Positions 17,716 through 26,796 are shown, counted from the first letter of the stretch. The stretch: 64,000 bases of DNA from Candidatus Saccharimonadota bacterium (GCA_009785325.1 WQWN01000005.1:1-64000), one strand, 5' to 3'. The notes: generated by a model from the letters alone, not told the origin. Numbers and translations are program-made.

Positions 17716-19839
17716 ATGACAAACAACCAACCAAATATAGACCGCGCAAAGCTTGCCGATCTTGATAAATACCTTGCCGCAAAAACTGCGGAGAGTACAA
17801 AGTCAGCTCAGACACGACCCGCTCGGCCTACTCAAAAACAAAACCGCGAGGCCGCTCGCCGTGCCAAACTCATGGCGATGCGCGACCGCAAGCTCAAAGA
17901 CATGAAGTCTCGAGGCCCAAGCAATACGCCAGAAAAAACCAAAGCGGACAAAAACAAAATCAACCTCTCAACAACAACTCGTCGCGGCGAGATGGTTAGA
18001 GCACAGAGGATGATGTCTCAAGACGTAAACGCCCGTGCCACTCAACACATCGTCAATATTCCCGTCAATAAATCCGAATTCAACGGCTTCAAAGGTCAAC
18101 AACCTTCCCCCGCTCAGCTCCGCACCGTAAAACCATCTAAAGAAGCAGTCCGTATCATTCCACTTGGCGGCGTCGGTGACACAGGTATCGGCAAAAATAT
18201 GACTCTTATTGAATATGGCGACGAGTCTATCGTTATCGACATGGGTGTCATGTTCGCAGGCGATGATTACCCAGGCGTCAACTATCTCATTCCTGACATC
18301 AAATACCTCGAGCGCCGACTTTCAACTGTAAAAGCCATTCTCTTCACCCATGCCCACCTCGACCATATCGGTGCCGCTCGCCACCTCCTCCCACGCTTCC
18401 ATCACCTCACTCCGATTTACGGCACAGAATTCACTCTCAACATGGTGAAAAAACAGATGAACGAACTTGCCGAAGTCCCCGAACTCAACTATGTCTCAGT
18501 TGATCCAGCTAAACACGAACAAATTCAAGTTAGTCCAAATCTCTCTGTCGAATTTATCAGCACCACCCACTCCATCCCAGGCAACGCTTCCTTCATAATC
18601 CGCACCCCAGCAGGCACTATCGCATACATGGGCGACTGGCGCTTTGAGGAAAAACCCGTCAGTACTCCATTTGATATCGGCCGCTTTGAGGAGATCCGCG
18701 ACAAAGAAGGCATCGACCTTCTCATCAACGAATCTACCAATATCAACATCCCCGGCGCCCACGCCCACAGCGAGTTCGACGTCAGCGACAATATCGGCAA
18801 AGTCATGGATAACTTCCCAAATGGACGTATTATTATTTCCAGTTTCTCCAGCCAGATCGCCCGCATTCAACTCACTCTCGAAGAAGCCCAAAAGCGCGGC
18901 CGCAAAGTCGCCTTCGCTGGCTTTTCCATGATCAACAACCTCGAAACCGCCCTCCGCTCCAAAGAAATCAAAGTCCCCAAAGACACGATCATGAAAATGG
19001 AAGACATCGTCAAACTTCCCGACAATAAAGTCACGATCGTTTGCACAGGATCTCAAGGCGAGCTAAACGCCGTCCTCAACCGCATGGCTTCAGGTTCTCA
19101 TAAATTCATCAAAATCAAACCTACCGACATCATCGTCTTCAGCTCTAGCCCCGTCCCGGGTAACGAAGTAAACGTCGTACACACAGTCGACGGGCTCACT
19201 CGCGAGGGCGCCGAAGTCATCCGCCACGGCAATACTCACCTCACAGGCGTCGGACCACTCCACCTCTCTGGTCACGCTTACTACGAAGACCACGTCAAAC
19301 TCCTCGAACTACTTAAACCAAAACTCTATCTTCCAGTTCACGGCACCTTCTCCATGCTAGAGAGTAACGCCGATATGGCCGTCAACATCGCAGGTATCAA
19401 AAAAGAAGATACTCTCGTCATCGACAACGGCGATACAGTCGAATTCTTCCCTAACAAAACCATCAAGCGCGGCATCCGCATAAATGTCGGAAGCGAACTT
19501 TACGACAACTCCAACAACCGCGTCCACGAAGCCGTAGTAAAAGACCGCCTCCATATCAGCAACGAAGGCATCTTTATTATCGTCCTCACACTAAACAAAA
19601 AAACCGGTCGCCTCATCAAAACTCCAGATGTCGTGTCCCGTGCCTTCGTCTACCTCGACGACAGCGAGGAGCTCATTGGCAAAATCCGCCACTACCTCCG
19701 CACCAAAACCGACCGCATCGGTCCTGGCGAAGTCGACCTCTCCACTCTCAAACAAGAGATTAAAGACGACATCTCCCACATCCTCTACGACACCACCGGT
19801 CACACTCCCATCGTCATCCCTGTCGTCAACAAAGTCTAA
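17716..19839 (+). CDS. rnj: Ribonuclease J
   Basis: 707 aa, longer than typical RNase J (about 555) because of a basic, probably disordered N-terminal extension of about 150 residues rich in K/R/Q/T. The metallo-beta-lactamase core starts at IIPLGGVGDTGIGKN and has the zinc motif THAHLDHIGAARHL. The beta-CASP part carries SSFSSQIARI and CTGSQGE, and HLSGHA and LPVHGTFSM follow. RNase J is a 5'-3' exonuclease and endonuclease in mRNA decay and rRNA maturation. GGAG lies before the ATG, and the gene has its own promoter with a structured leader. tRNA-fMet follows. The extension could bind RNA or partners. Confidence 0.95.
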   Translation: MTNNQPNIDRAKLADLDKYLAAKTAESTKSAQTRPARPTQKQNREAARRAKLMAMRDRKLKDMKSRGPSNTPEKTKADKNKINLSTTTRRGEMVRAQRMMSQDVNARATQHIVNIPVNKSEFNGFKGQQPSPAQLRTVKPSKEAVRIIPLGGVGDTGIGKNMTLIEYGDESIVIDMGVMFAGDDYPGVNYLIPDIKYLERRLSTVKAILFTHAHLDHIGAARHLLPRFHHLTPIYGTEFTLNMVKKQMNELAEVPELNYVSVDPAKHEQIQVSPNLSVEFISTTHSIPGNASFIIRTPAGTIAYMGDWRFEEKPVSTPFDIGRFEEIRDKEGIDLLINESTNINIPGAHAHSEFDVSDNIGKVMDNFPNGRIIISSFSSQIARIQLTLEEAQKRGRKVAFAGFSMINNLETALRSKEIKVPKDTIMKMEDIVKLPDNKVTIVCTGSQGELNAVLNRMASGSHKFIKIKPTDIIVFSSSPVPGNEVNVVHTVDGLTREGAEVIRHGNTHLTGVGPLHLSGHAYYEDHVKLLELLKPKLYLPVHGTFSMLESNADMAVNIAGIKKEDTLVIDNGDTVEFFPNKTIKRGIRINVGSELYDNSNNRVHEAVVKDRLHISNEGIFIIVLTLNKKTGRLIKTPDVVSRAFVYLDDSEELIGKIRHYLRTKTDRIGPGEVDLSTLKQEIKDDISHILYDTTGHTPIVIPVVNKV

Positions 19840-19863
19840 ATTTTTAAATAGCCAGCTCTACTC

Positions 19864-19892
19864 TTGCAAACATCTGTTATATCTGCTAAAAT
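19864..19892 (+). promoter_or_regulatory. Promoter of tRNA-fMet
   Basis: TTGCAA, 17 nt, TAAAAT with TGC before the -10; the mature tRNA starts 14 nt downstream. Confidence 0.8.
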
Positions 19893-19905
19893 CTTTAGCA
19901 GATAT

Positions 19906-19982
19906 CGCGGGGTAGAGCAGCCTGGTAGCTCGTGTGGCTCATAACCACAAGGTCGCAAGTTCAAATCTTGCCCCCGCAACCA
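19906..19982 (+). tRNA. Initiator tRNA-fMet(CAT)
   Basis: 77 nt with CCA encoded. The C1-A72 mismatch in CGCGGGG/CCCCGCA and the D-arm AGAGCAGCCTGGTAGCTCG are typical of bacterial initiators. The anticodon stem is TGTGG/CCACA around CTCATAA. Only two of the three conserved G-C pairs are present, and position 29-41 is T-A. Confidence 0.95.
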
Positions 19983-19994
19983 CGACATTATCCA

Positions 19995-20016
19995 AAAACT
20001 CCCTCTCGGGAGTTTT
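19995..20016 (+). terminator. Terminator after tRNA-fMet
   Basis: AAAACTCCC-TCTC-GGGAGTTTT, a perfect 9-bp stem with a T run, 13 nt after the CCA end. Confidence 0.85.
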
Positions 20017-20072
20017 ACATTAACTAGCACACTCTTGTCCCCACTTCTTAGTCATGCTACTGTTTATCATAA

Positions 20073-20750
20073 ATGAACTCTATCGATAAACCCAGTTTCA
20101 ACGAAAACATTACTACTACGTTAGATTTCTTCCAAAATCCCAAAACGTCAGATCCTTTCCGCTTTCTCTCTGGTAATGGCTGTGTGCTCATCTCTGCTCC
20201 ACACAGCGTCGAGCAATTACGCCTCGGCAAACCCAAGCTCCCTGAATATCAAACCGGCATCCTCGCTCTACTCCTCCACCATACACTCAATTGCCCCACT
20301 ATCATAAAAACCTCAAATCAAAATGACGACGCCAACTTCGACATGCCCTGCGCCTACAAATCATTCCTCACTACCCAGATCCCCGACAGCAGCATTAAAT
20401 ATCTCATCGACCTACACCAGATGTCTAGACGCCGCAAACAAATGATTACTATCTGCACTGGTCGCGGAGCTAACATCCACAAACGAGACGACATCACAGA
20501 TCTTATCAAAAACTCTTTCAAAGCATCGAAGTTCCACGGCATCCATATTGACGATCCCTTCGACGCCACCTATGAAAACACTGTTTCTTCCTATATCTCT
20601 CGCACTTGCCGCATTCCTTGTTTCCAGTTGGAAATTAATTCCCAGCTAGTCCACACCGACCACCCTCAGCACAGGTTCTATGATGTCTTAAACGTTCTCT
20701 CGCACATCATCCAAACTCTCAATAACCCTAGTGCTTCCCTAAAACCTTAG
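20073..20750 (+). CDS. N-formylglutamate amidohydrolase-like hydrolase (tentative)
   Basis: 225 aa. Motifs SAPHSVEQ (about residue 45), KYLIDLHQMSR (about 108) and CFQLEINSQL (about 190) resemble the metal-binding H, D-x-H and E positions of the N-formylglutamate amidohydrolase family (PF05013). That family cleaves N-acyl amino acids and occurs near ATP-grasp ligases and QEGLA peptidases in some bacteria. The match is by motif spacing only, so the substrate is open. TGCTACTGT ends 9 nt before the ATG and there is no Shine-Dalgarno. The 3' end overlaps the convergent slipin gene by 23 bp. Confidence 0.45.
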   Translation: MNSIDKPSFNENITTTLDFFQNPKTSDPFRFLSGNGCVLISAPHSVEQLRLGKPKLPEYQTGILALLLHHTLNCPTIIKTSNQNDDANFDMPCAYKSFLTTQIPDSSIKYLIDLHQMSRRRKQMITICTGRGANIHKRDDITDLIKNSFKASKFHGIHIDDPFDATYENTVSSYISRTCRIPCFQLEINSQLVHTDHPQHRFYDVLNVLSHIIQTLNNPSASLKP

Positions 20751-21489
20751 AAGCAATCCCCGTCAAATCCGTCGGCATTAAAATAATAGTTTTCTGATTA
20801 GGATCTCCAGAAATCTTCTCCAATGTCTGCAGCGTCCTCAGATTTACACCCCCAGGAATTTCCGTCAGCATCCTCGCCGCTTCTGCCACCGCCGCAGCCG
20901 CCGCCTTTTCACCTTCCGCTGTAATGATCGCCGCTCGCCGCGTCCTCTCCGCCTCCGCCTGTCGCGCCATCGCCCTCTGCATATCCGCCGGCAACTCAAT
21001 ATTCTGCAGCTTCACATGTTCAATATCAATCCCCCACTTCGCCGCTTGCACCTCTACAATCCCTCGGATCTGTTGTGAAATCTCATCTCGCTTACTCAAA
21101 AGATCATCCAGTTCAAACGTTCCCGTCACATCACGCAGCGCCGTCTTCGCATAATGACTCGTCGCATACACGTAATTAGTCGTTTCCAAAATCGCCTTAG
21201 CAGGATCAATTACTTTGAAATACACTACCGCATCCACTCCTACTGTCACGTTATCTCGCGTAATCACGTCTTGCTTCGGCACATCCACAGGGGTTGTCCT
21301 AATGTCCACCTTTATCATCCTCTGGAAATACGGCACAATCAGTCGCAGTCCCGGAGTCTTAATCGAGCTAAACCGCCCCAGCGTCAAAATCACCCCTCGC
21401 TCATACTGATTCACAACCCTAATACCTGGAATCACAAAAAACAGCAGAATTACCGCTATAATTGCACCAAGTCCTATCAATCCTTCCAT
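20728..21489 (-). CDS. SPFH/Band 7 protein (slipin, stomatin-like)
   Basis: 253 aa. One N-terminal span (IGLGAIIAVILLFFVIPGI) leads into the SPFH domain: VVNQYERGVILTLGRF, GLRLIVPYF, VDIRTTPVDVPKQDVITRDNV. A helical part follows with IEHVKLQNIELPADMQRAMARQ and an alanine-rich AEGEKAAAAAVAEAA. This is the bacterial slipin arrangement, a membrane-scaffold protein often paired with an NfeD protease-like partner, which is not seen here. GAGGAGATATACGA precedes ATG 21489. It is monocistronic, 38 bp downstream of ddl on the same strand. Confidence 0.92.
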   Translation of the reverse strand: MEGLIGLGAIIAVILLFFVIPGIRVVNQYERGVILTLGRFSSIKTPGLRLIVPYFQRMIKVDIRTTPVDVPKQDVITRDNVTVGVDAVVYFKVIDPAKAILETTNYVYATSHYAKTALRDVTGTFELDDLLSKRDEISQQIRGIVEVQAAKWGIDIEHVKLQNIELPADMQRAMARQAEAERTRRAAIITAEGEKAAAAAVAEAARMLTEIPGGVNLRTLQTLEKISGDPNQKTIILMPTDLTGIASKVLGKH

Positions 21490-21527
21490 TCGTATATCTC
21501 CTCTTATTTTACCTTCATTCTACCACA

Positions 21528-22688
21528 CTAAAACTGCTTCAAATAATTCGTCTCGAAACTCGACTTCACACGCGCCCTTTCCGCAAACCTCTCCTCCGCC
21601 AACTCCACCAGTTTCTCCACTAGCTTTACATTACTAATCCCCGCTTTCGCAAAGTTATGCGCATAAAGACCCCCCGGCATCGGATTCACTTCGTTGAAAT
21701 AAATCTTCTTTGTCTTTTCATCAATTAAAAGATCCACTCGCGCGATCCCGTTTAGACCCATCACCCGCCACACATCACGCGCCGTATCTTCACACTCCTC
21801 ATACAGACCCTCTGGTAGTTTCGCCGGAATCTCCGAATACCCTTGCGCACTCTTCTCGCCGCTCTTTTTCCCGCCTTCGCGGATATATTTCGCCTCAAAA
21901 TCAAACACTTCCCCATCACCCAAATTCATCGGCCGCTCCACCATGGCTACCTCAGGCTCCACTCCACCAATCATCGGCACCGTCACCTCGATCAAATTCT
22001 CTACCGCCTCCTCCACCAAAATCACCTCATCATAATACGCCGCCACCTCCATCGCATTCTCCAACCCCGCCACACCCTTCACTTTCGTAATCCCAATACT
22101 CGACCCCAAATGCGCCGGCTTCACAAATACAGGAAACTTCAGCTGCTTCTTCACTCTCCCCGCCACTTCATCACGCCCACTCTCAAAATCCCCTCGCGAA
22201 AAACTCACGAACTTCGCTGTCAAAATCCCGCTCGCCTCTGCCACCTGCTTCGCCAAAACCTTATTCATCGCCACTACACTCGCCTCCATATCACACCCCA
22301 CAAACGGCACATTTGCCATCCTCAGTAGTCCCATCAACGACCCATCCTCCCCATACGCTCCATGTGTTGCCGGAAATACAACATCTATCCCCCACTCTTT
22401 CTTTCGCAATCCACTTCCCACACTCAACTTCAACCCTCCACCCATTTCCACCTTCACCGCTCGCGACCCATTCATCAACTCCTCCACCTTCCCCGTCCGA
22501 TAAGCCCCAATCTCCCCGAACTCTTCCCCCGCATACCACTCACCCCTCTTCGACACATACACCGGCACCACCTCGAACCCCGCCAGCTTCAGTGGCTTGA
22601 TCACGCTCGCCACTGCCGTCACGATCGACACATCATGTTCCGGGCTCTTTCCCCCAAACACTACCGCCACAGTCTTCTTTAAACTCAT
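21528..22688 (-). CDS. ddl: D-alanine--D-alanine ligase
   Basis: 386 aa starting at ATG 22688, chosen over the upstream GTG because AGGAGG lies 6 nt before it. N-terminal VAVVFGGKSPEHDVSIVTA, then FPATHGAYGEDGSLMGLL, the ATP-grasp motifs FPVFVKPAHLGSSIGI and ILVEEAV, and C-terminal GIARVDLLI with YFNEVNPMPGG. The enzyme joins two D-alanines with ATP in the cytoplasm for peptidoglycan precursors; the MurF-like enzyme nearby would use the product. It is probably transcribed from GGTATAAT about 30 nt upstream. Confidence 0.96.
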   Translation of the reverse strand: MSLKKTVAVVFGGKSPEHDVSIVTAVASVIKPLKLAGFEVVPVYVSKRGEWYAGEEFGEIGAYRTGKVEELMNGSRAVKVEMGGGLKLSVGSGLRKKEWGIDVVFPATHGAYGEDGSLMGLLRMANVPFVGCDMEASVVAMNKVLAKQVAEASGILTAKFVSFSRGDFESGRDEVAGRVKKQLKFPVFVKPAHLGSSIGITKVKGVAGLENAMEVAAYYDEVILVEEAVENLIEVTVPMIGGVEPEVAMVERPMNLGDGEVFDFEAKYIREGGKKSGEKSAQGYSEIPAKLPEGLYEECEDTARDVWRVMGLNGIARVDLLIDEKTKKIYFNEVNPMPGGLYAHNFAKAGISNVKLVEKLVELAEERFAERARVKSSFETNYLKQF

Positions 22689-22777
22689 CACATACCTCCT
22701 AGTCTCTTCTAATTATACCCCTCCCGCCACTTAAAGATCAAACTCTATAAACTCCATCGACTCCCTTCTCACAAAAT

Positions 22778-22790
22778 ATACTAATGTCTA
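22778..22790 (+). promoter_or_regulatory. Surface-family promoter box (degenerate) of the remnant gene
   Basis: ATACTAATGTCTA matches the box ATGCTAATGTTTA found about 60-75 nt before three other surface-protein genes. No good -35 lies at the expected distance. Confidence 0.5.
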
Positions 22791-22858
22791 GAGCAAGAGC
22801 TATGGAGGCTTAAGTAGAAGCATTAAATACACTCACGCGAGAGGAAGCTATCCACATT

Positions 22859-23086
22859 ATGCGAATCAAAACAAAAACACTCAGCAAGTTACCCTATATA
22901 GTAGTTACTGCAGTGCTAGGAGTTTTTTCAGCCCAGACTCTAGTATTAAATTTAATCGATCCAGCACATCAAGCAGGAATAGTAGATGTTACTGTACGTA
23001 CCCTACACGGATCAGTCACCTTATATCAATCATATACTTTCATAGACTTACCAGACGTGCCGAATACGGGACATGAACGCCCCTAA
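22859..23086 (+). pseudogene. Collapsed RCC1-type surface-protein gene (leader joined to C-terminal tail)
   Basis: 75 codons. The first 36 (MRIKTKTLSKLPYIVV..) are the N-terminal leader of the RCC1 surface proteins, with VFSAQTLVLNLIDP. From HQAGIVDVTV to the end they are the C-terminal half of the TIG domain and the VPNTGHERP tail, closely similar in DNA to 59.09-59.19 kb. The RCC1 propeller is missing. A short shared CCA at the junction suggests deletion by recombination. The leader GCGAGAGGAAG before ATGCG is kept, so a 75-aa exported peptide could still be made. It lies between ddl and hisS. Confidence 0.75.
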
Positions 23087-23101
23087 CTCTCAAATCCATG
23101 T

Positions 23102-23107
23102 TATAAT
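23102..23107 (+). promoter_or_regulatory. -10 box of hisS
   Basis: TGTTATAAT (extended -10) about 25 nt before ATG 23133, with AAAAGGAGAA in the leader. Confidence 0.6.
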
Positions 23108-23132
23108 TCTCCCTAGAAAAGGAGAAAACGGT

Positions 23133-24428
23133 ATGCAAAAAGTTAACACCGCACCACTATCTGGATTCATGCAACTCTTGCCCGAAGACCAGATCGAATT
23201 CGACCGCATTAAACAGGTAATTCTAAACGCCCATCATCGTAATGGCTTCCTCTCCATCGAAACACCCATCGTTCACCGCCAGGAACTTCTCTTCGCAAAA
23301 GCAGGTAGCGATACAGAGAAGCAGATCTACCAACTCGAAAAAGGCGACCACAAACTCGCCCTCCGATTCGACCTCACCGTCCCACTTGCAGCATATGTCG
23401 CCGAAAACCAATCCTATCTCAACTTCCCATTCAAAGCCAGCAATATCGGCAAAGTTTATCGCGGCGAACGATCTCAGCGCGGTCGCTACCGCGAATTCTA
23501 TCAGTGCGACGCCGACGTCATCGCTCGCGGCGAACTTGACATCGCTTACGACGCCGAAATTATCGGCCTTATCCATGAGATCTACTCCGAACTAAACTTC
23601 GGCAAATTCACCCTCCGCGTCTCCAACCGCAAACTCTTAAACGGTTTCCTCAACTCCCTCGGCCTCGGCGAAAAATCCATCGAAGTTAGTCGCATAATCG
23701 ACGATGCCGAAAAAATCTCCGAGCAAGAATTCGTCCAAAAACTCCAAGATCTTAAAGTCGCCCAAAAAACCATCGACCACATAACCCAATTCATCAACAT
23801 TAAAGGCGAATCCACCGAAATCATCGCTCAGCTCCGCGATCTCAAAATCACCGACGAACAATTCCTCACTGGCCTCTCCGAACTCCAAACGGTCATGAGT
23901 CTCCTCGCCGCCAAAAATGTCACAACTGCCAAAATCGACCTCATGATCGTCCGTGGCCTAGATTATTACACCGGCACCGTCTACGAAACTATCCTAAACG
24001 ACCACCCAAACGTCGGTTCTGTCAGTTCTGGCGGTCGCTACGATAACCTCACCTCTACCTTCTCAAATGAAACCTTTCAGGGAGTCGGCGGCAGTATCGG
24101 CCTCACTCGCCTCTTCAGCGTTCTTAAGGAAATCGGAATCATCAAATCAGAAAACACCGCCCCAGCCGACCTTCTCGTCATCCCGATGTCGCCCGACCAA
24201 TTCCCATTTTGCTACAAACTCGCCACTGATCTACGTAGTCAGAATCTCAAAATCGACACTTACCTCGCCTCCGGCAAGGTCGCTAAAAAACTCTCCTTCG
24301 CTGACAAATCCCACATTCCTTACACGATCGTCGTCGGCGAAAACGAGGTTGAAACAAACCGCCTCCATGTCAAAAACATGACCGACGGCTCACTCACTCC
24401 TCTCGACGAATTCCTCCAGAATCGCTAG
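23133..24428 (+). CDS. hisS: Histidyl-tRNA synthetase
   Basis: 431 aa from ATG 23133, which has AAAAGGAG at good spacing. The track start at 23073 lies inside the remnant gene and upstream of the promoter. Class II motifs: LRFDLTVPLAAYV, motif 2 YRGERSQRGRYREFYQCDAD, histidine-binding RGLDYYTGTVYE, GGRYDNL and motif 3 GGSIGLTRL. The C-terminal anticodon-binding domain follows (DLLVIPMSPDQF..). It charges tRNA-His in the cytoplasm. It is monocistronic, tail to tail with the MurF-like gene, 10 bp apart. Confidence 0.97.
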   Translation: MQKVNTAPLSGFMQLLPEDQIEFDRIKQVILNAHHRNGFLSIETPIVHRQELLFAKAGSDTEKQIYQLEKGDHKLALRFDLTVPLAAYVAENQSYLNFPFKASNIGKVYRGERSQRGRYREFYQCDADVIARGELDIAYDAEIIGLIHEIYSELNFGKFTLRVSNRKLLNGFLNSLGLGEKSIEVSRIIDDAEKISEQEFVQKLQDLKVAQKTIDHITQFINIKGESTEIIAQLRDLKITDEQFLTGLSELQTVMSLLAAKNVTTAKIDLMIVRGLDYYTGTVYETILNDHPNVGSVSSGGRYDNLTSTFSNETFQGVGGSIGLTRLFSVLKEIGIIKSENTAPADLLVIPMSPDQFPFCYKLATDLRSQNLKIDTYLASGKVAKKLSFADKSHIPYTIVVGENEVETNRLHVKNMTDGSLTPLDEFLQNR

Positions 24429-24438
24429 ATTATACCGC

Positions 24439-25953
24439 CTACGCGTAATTATCCGTCCAGTCGTTCTGCATCAGCACCACATCTCCCGCCGCCACAAACT
24501 TATCCAGGTTCTGATAAAATTCCACTGGATCTTCCACTATCTTCAGCTCTCCCTCAAAATCTCTTCCGACCAGCCCCGCCTCGATCCATCCCGTCACCGA
24601 ATTCTTCATCAACACCACCTCATCCACTCCATCTGCTAGTAACCCCCCGATCTCCAGATGTAACCTCTCTCCCTCCTCTCCACACTCAACCAGTCCTGGC
24701 GTCACGTAAATCTTCTTCTTTCCCTCTAAACTCTTCAATAACCTAATCCCTGCCCGCATCCCATCGATATTTCCGTTATATGTATCATCAATCACTGTCG
24801 CACCACTCACACTACGCGGCTGCATCCTATGCTTAAACGGCTTCACACTCGCTAGTCCTTCCATAATCTCTTTTTCACTCAACCCGAGTTTCAGTGCCAA
24901 ACTCACCGTCGCCGCGACTACTCCTACACTATGCTCACCCAATAGTCTCGTCCTCACAGTCAACTTCTCTTTGCCTTTTTTCATCACAAACTCTGTCCCG
25001 CCCACATCCACCTCTACATCAGAGATCTTCCATCCGTCCACACCACCTATTCCATATAAAACATCCTCCGATCTCGCCATCTGTCTCAGCTCTTCCGAAT
25101 CTCCGTTTAAATAAACCCCCTTCTCGCCCAAAAAGTCCCTCAACCCAAACAACGTCCTCACGATCTCATCTTTCGACCCAAAACTGGCCAAATGCGCTTC
25201 ATTCACCCCAGTAATAAACCCTACATCTGGCCGCACCCACTCACACATTTCACTAATATCCCCTGCCCGATATTCACCCATCTCAAAAATTAAAACCTCC
25301 TCATCACCATCCAGTCCCTCTACAAATTTCGCAATTCCCAGTGGTTGATTAATATTCCCTTCTGTCGCCGCCACCTTTTTTCCTACTCCCAACACCATCC
25401 TCAAGACCTCTTTCGTCGTCGTCTTTCCATAACTCCCCACTACTGCAATTTTCACACCCTTATGTCCCGCCAACTTCCCCTCTGCCTCACCGATCACTCT
25501 TCCTTCAATCGGTTTCTGCACAAAAACCTCCCCCACCGCCACAGGTACCACGACCAAATATGCTAGCCACCACTTCATCGCCCACACCGTCAACGCAAAA
25601 ACCCCCACCGCGATCAAAACCCTCACAGCTACACCCTCTACCACCCACTCGCCACACACCCACTCCTCCATCCCGCATCGCGCAAAAACCAGTCCATACA
25701 AAAACCACACCGCCACTCCCGCCACAGCCAGCCCAAAAAGTTCCATACCATACCCCACACCTGCCAATACCTTCGCCTTCCGCGTCCAGTCCAACTTCCC
25801 ACGCACCGCCACATTTTTATATCTAAAATTCTCTGCCCGCCGCACCCATCGCATATATTCTCGTGCATCATACTCCGTCGCCTGCAACATATAAACCAGC
25901 GTCACTACATACTTCAGTGAGAACATACTCACCAATCGCTTCACATCTTTCAC
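24439..25953 (-). CDS. MurF-like Mur ligase with membrane N terminus
   Basis: About 504 aa. The start is uncertain: GTG 25953 overlaps the hydrolase stop as GTGA and is preferred over the track GTG at 25986, while ATG 25926 is also possible. Residues 1-160 hold about three hydrophobic spans (YVVTLVYML; ELFGLAVAGVAVWFLYGLVF; LIAVGVFALTVWAMKW) in place of the usual MurF N-terminal substrate domain. The Mur ligase core follows: GSYGKTTTKEVL, EGNINQPLGIA, FEMGEYRAGDI, FITGVNEAH and DDTYNGNIDGMRAG. MurF adds D-Ala-D-Ala to the UDP-MurNAc peptide; membrane tethering is the odd feature. It is cotranscribed with the alpha/beta hydrolase upstream. Confidence 0.8.
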   Translation of the reverse strand: MKDVKRLVSMFSLKYVVTLVYMLQATEYDAREYMRWVRRAENFRYKNVAVRGKLDWTRKAKVLAGVGYGMELFGLAVAGVAVWFLYGLVFARCGMEEWVCGEWVVEGVAVRVLIAVGVFALTVWAMKWWLAYLVVVPVAVGEVFVQKPIEGRVIGEAEGKLAGHKGVKIAVVGSYGKTTTKEVLRMVLGVGKKVAATEGNINQPLGIAKFVEGLDGDEEVLIFEMGEYRAGDISEMCEWVRPDVGFITGVNEAHLASFGSKDEIVRTLFGLRDFLGEKGVYLNGDSEELRQMARSEDVLYGIGGVDGWKISDVEVDVGGTEFVMKKGKEKLTVRTRLLGEHSVGVVAATVSLALKLGLSEKEIMEGLASVKPFKHRMQPRSVSGATVIDDTYNGNIDGMRAGIRLLKSLEGKKKIYVTPGLVECGEEGERLHLEIGGLLADGVDEVVLMKNSVTGWIEAGLVGRDFEGELKIVEDPVEFYQNLDKFVAAGDVVLMQNDWTDNYA

Positions 25954-26711
25954 TTCGCCAAAAACTCCTTCACTAGCTTCAAACACTCCTCAGGTCTCTC
26001 CAGAAAAACATAATGCCCCGCGTCATTCAGAATATGTACCCTTGAATCCCGAATCCGCTTAAACTCATATGCATCTTTCGCTGGCGTATCCGTATCGTTC
26101 GCCCCCCAAATCACCAAACTCGGCTGCTCAATCTTCTCGATATACCTCTTCAGATCTTCCGCTACCACATTTCGAAACACCTCCCTCATTCCCTCGCTCG
26201 CATTCACAAAATCCGTCGCCCCCGCCGCACCATACAGCTTTATTCGCATCAATTTCGCGTAACTTTTCACTCCAGGCAACTTACTCACCGCACGTCCCGC
26301 TTTTGCCGCCGCACCATATGCTCGCATCTTCACCGACCTCTTCCGCTTAATCCCTCCAGACCCCATAAATACCAACTTATCCGCCTCCAACTTCCCCTCA
26401 CCAAAACCTTTCAACATCACCCTCCCACCAAACGAATGCCCTACCACCGCGTACACTTTTTTCAACTTTAACTTCTCTATGAATTTCGTCACAAACTCCA
26501 CGTAATCCTCCACTCCCCACGCACTCGGCGGTTCATCCGTTCCACCAAAACCTGGCATATTCAAAGCCACCACTCGATACTTCTTCTTTAATTCCCCGCT
26601 CATCTCTTCAAAAACTTTCGAGCTACTCCCCCATCCATGCAAAAACAAAACTACCTTACCATTCCCGGCCGCCTCATATTCCGTCATGATTCCGTCGACA
26701 ACTATTTTCAT
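25950..26711 (-). CDS. Alpha/beta hydrolase
   Basis: 253 aa. The fold shows VVLFLHGWGSSSKVFE (oxyanion-hole HGW), the nucleophile elbow VGHSFGG (Ser near residue 95), the acid in IWGANDTDTP and the catalytic His in DAGHYVFLE. It belongs to the broad family of esterases and lipases; no substrate can be assigned. TATAAT (26718-26723) lies 6 nt before the ATG, so the message is probably leaderless. It overlaps the MurF-like gene by 4 nt, so it is likely cotranslated with a wall enzyme. Confidence 0.88.
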   Translation of the reverse strand: MKIVVDGIMTEYEAAGNGKVVLFLHGWGSSSKVFEEMSGELKKKYRVVALNMPGFGGTDEPPSAWGVEDYVEFVTKFIEKLKLKKVYAVVGHSFGGRVMLKGFGEGKLEADKLVFMGSGGIKRKRSVKMRAYGAAAKAGRAVSKLPGVKSYAKLMRIKLYGAAGATDFVNASEGMREVFRNVVAEDLKRYIEKIEQPSLVIWGANDTDTPAKDAYEFKRIRDSRVHILNDAGHYVFLERPEECLKLVKEFLAK

Positions 26712-26796
26712 ACCCTCATTATACCCTACAAGCCCTACTCGTGCGCATCGTCCCGCTTATCACCTAACAACAACTACTTATGCTAAAATAATCCCT

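Noticed and set aside
23073-23132. Upstream start of HisRS
   Set aside because: It overlaps the end of the remnant surface gene and precedes TGTTATAAT; the ATG at 23133 has a good ribosome-binding site.
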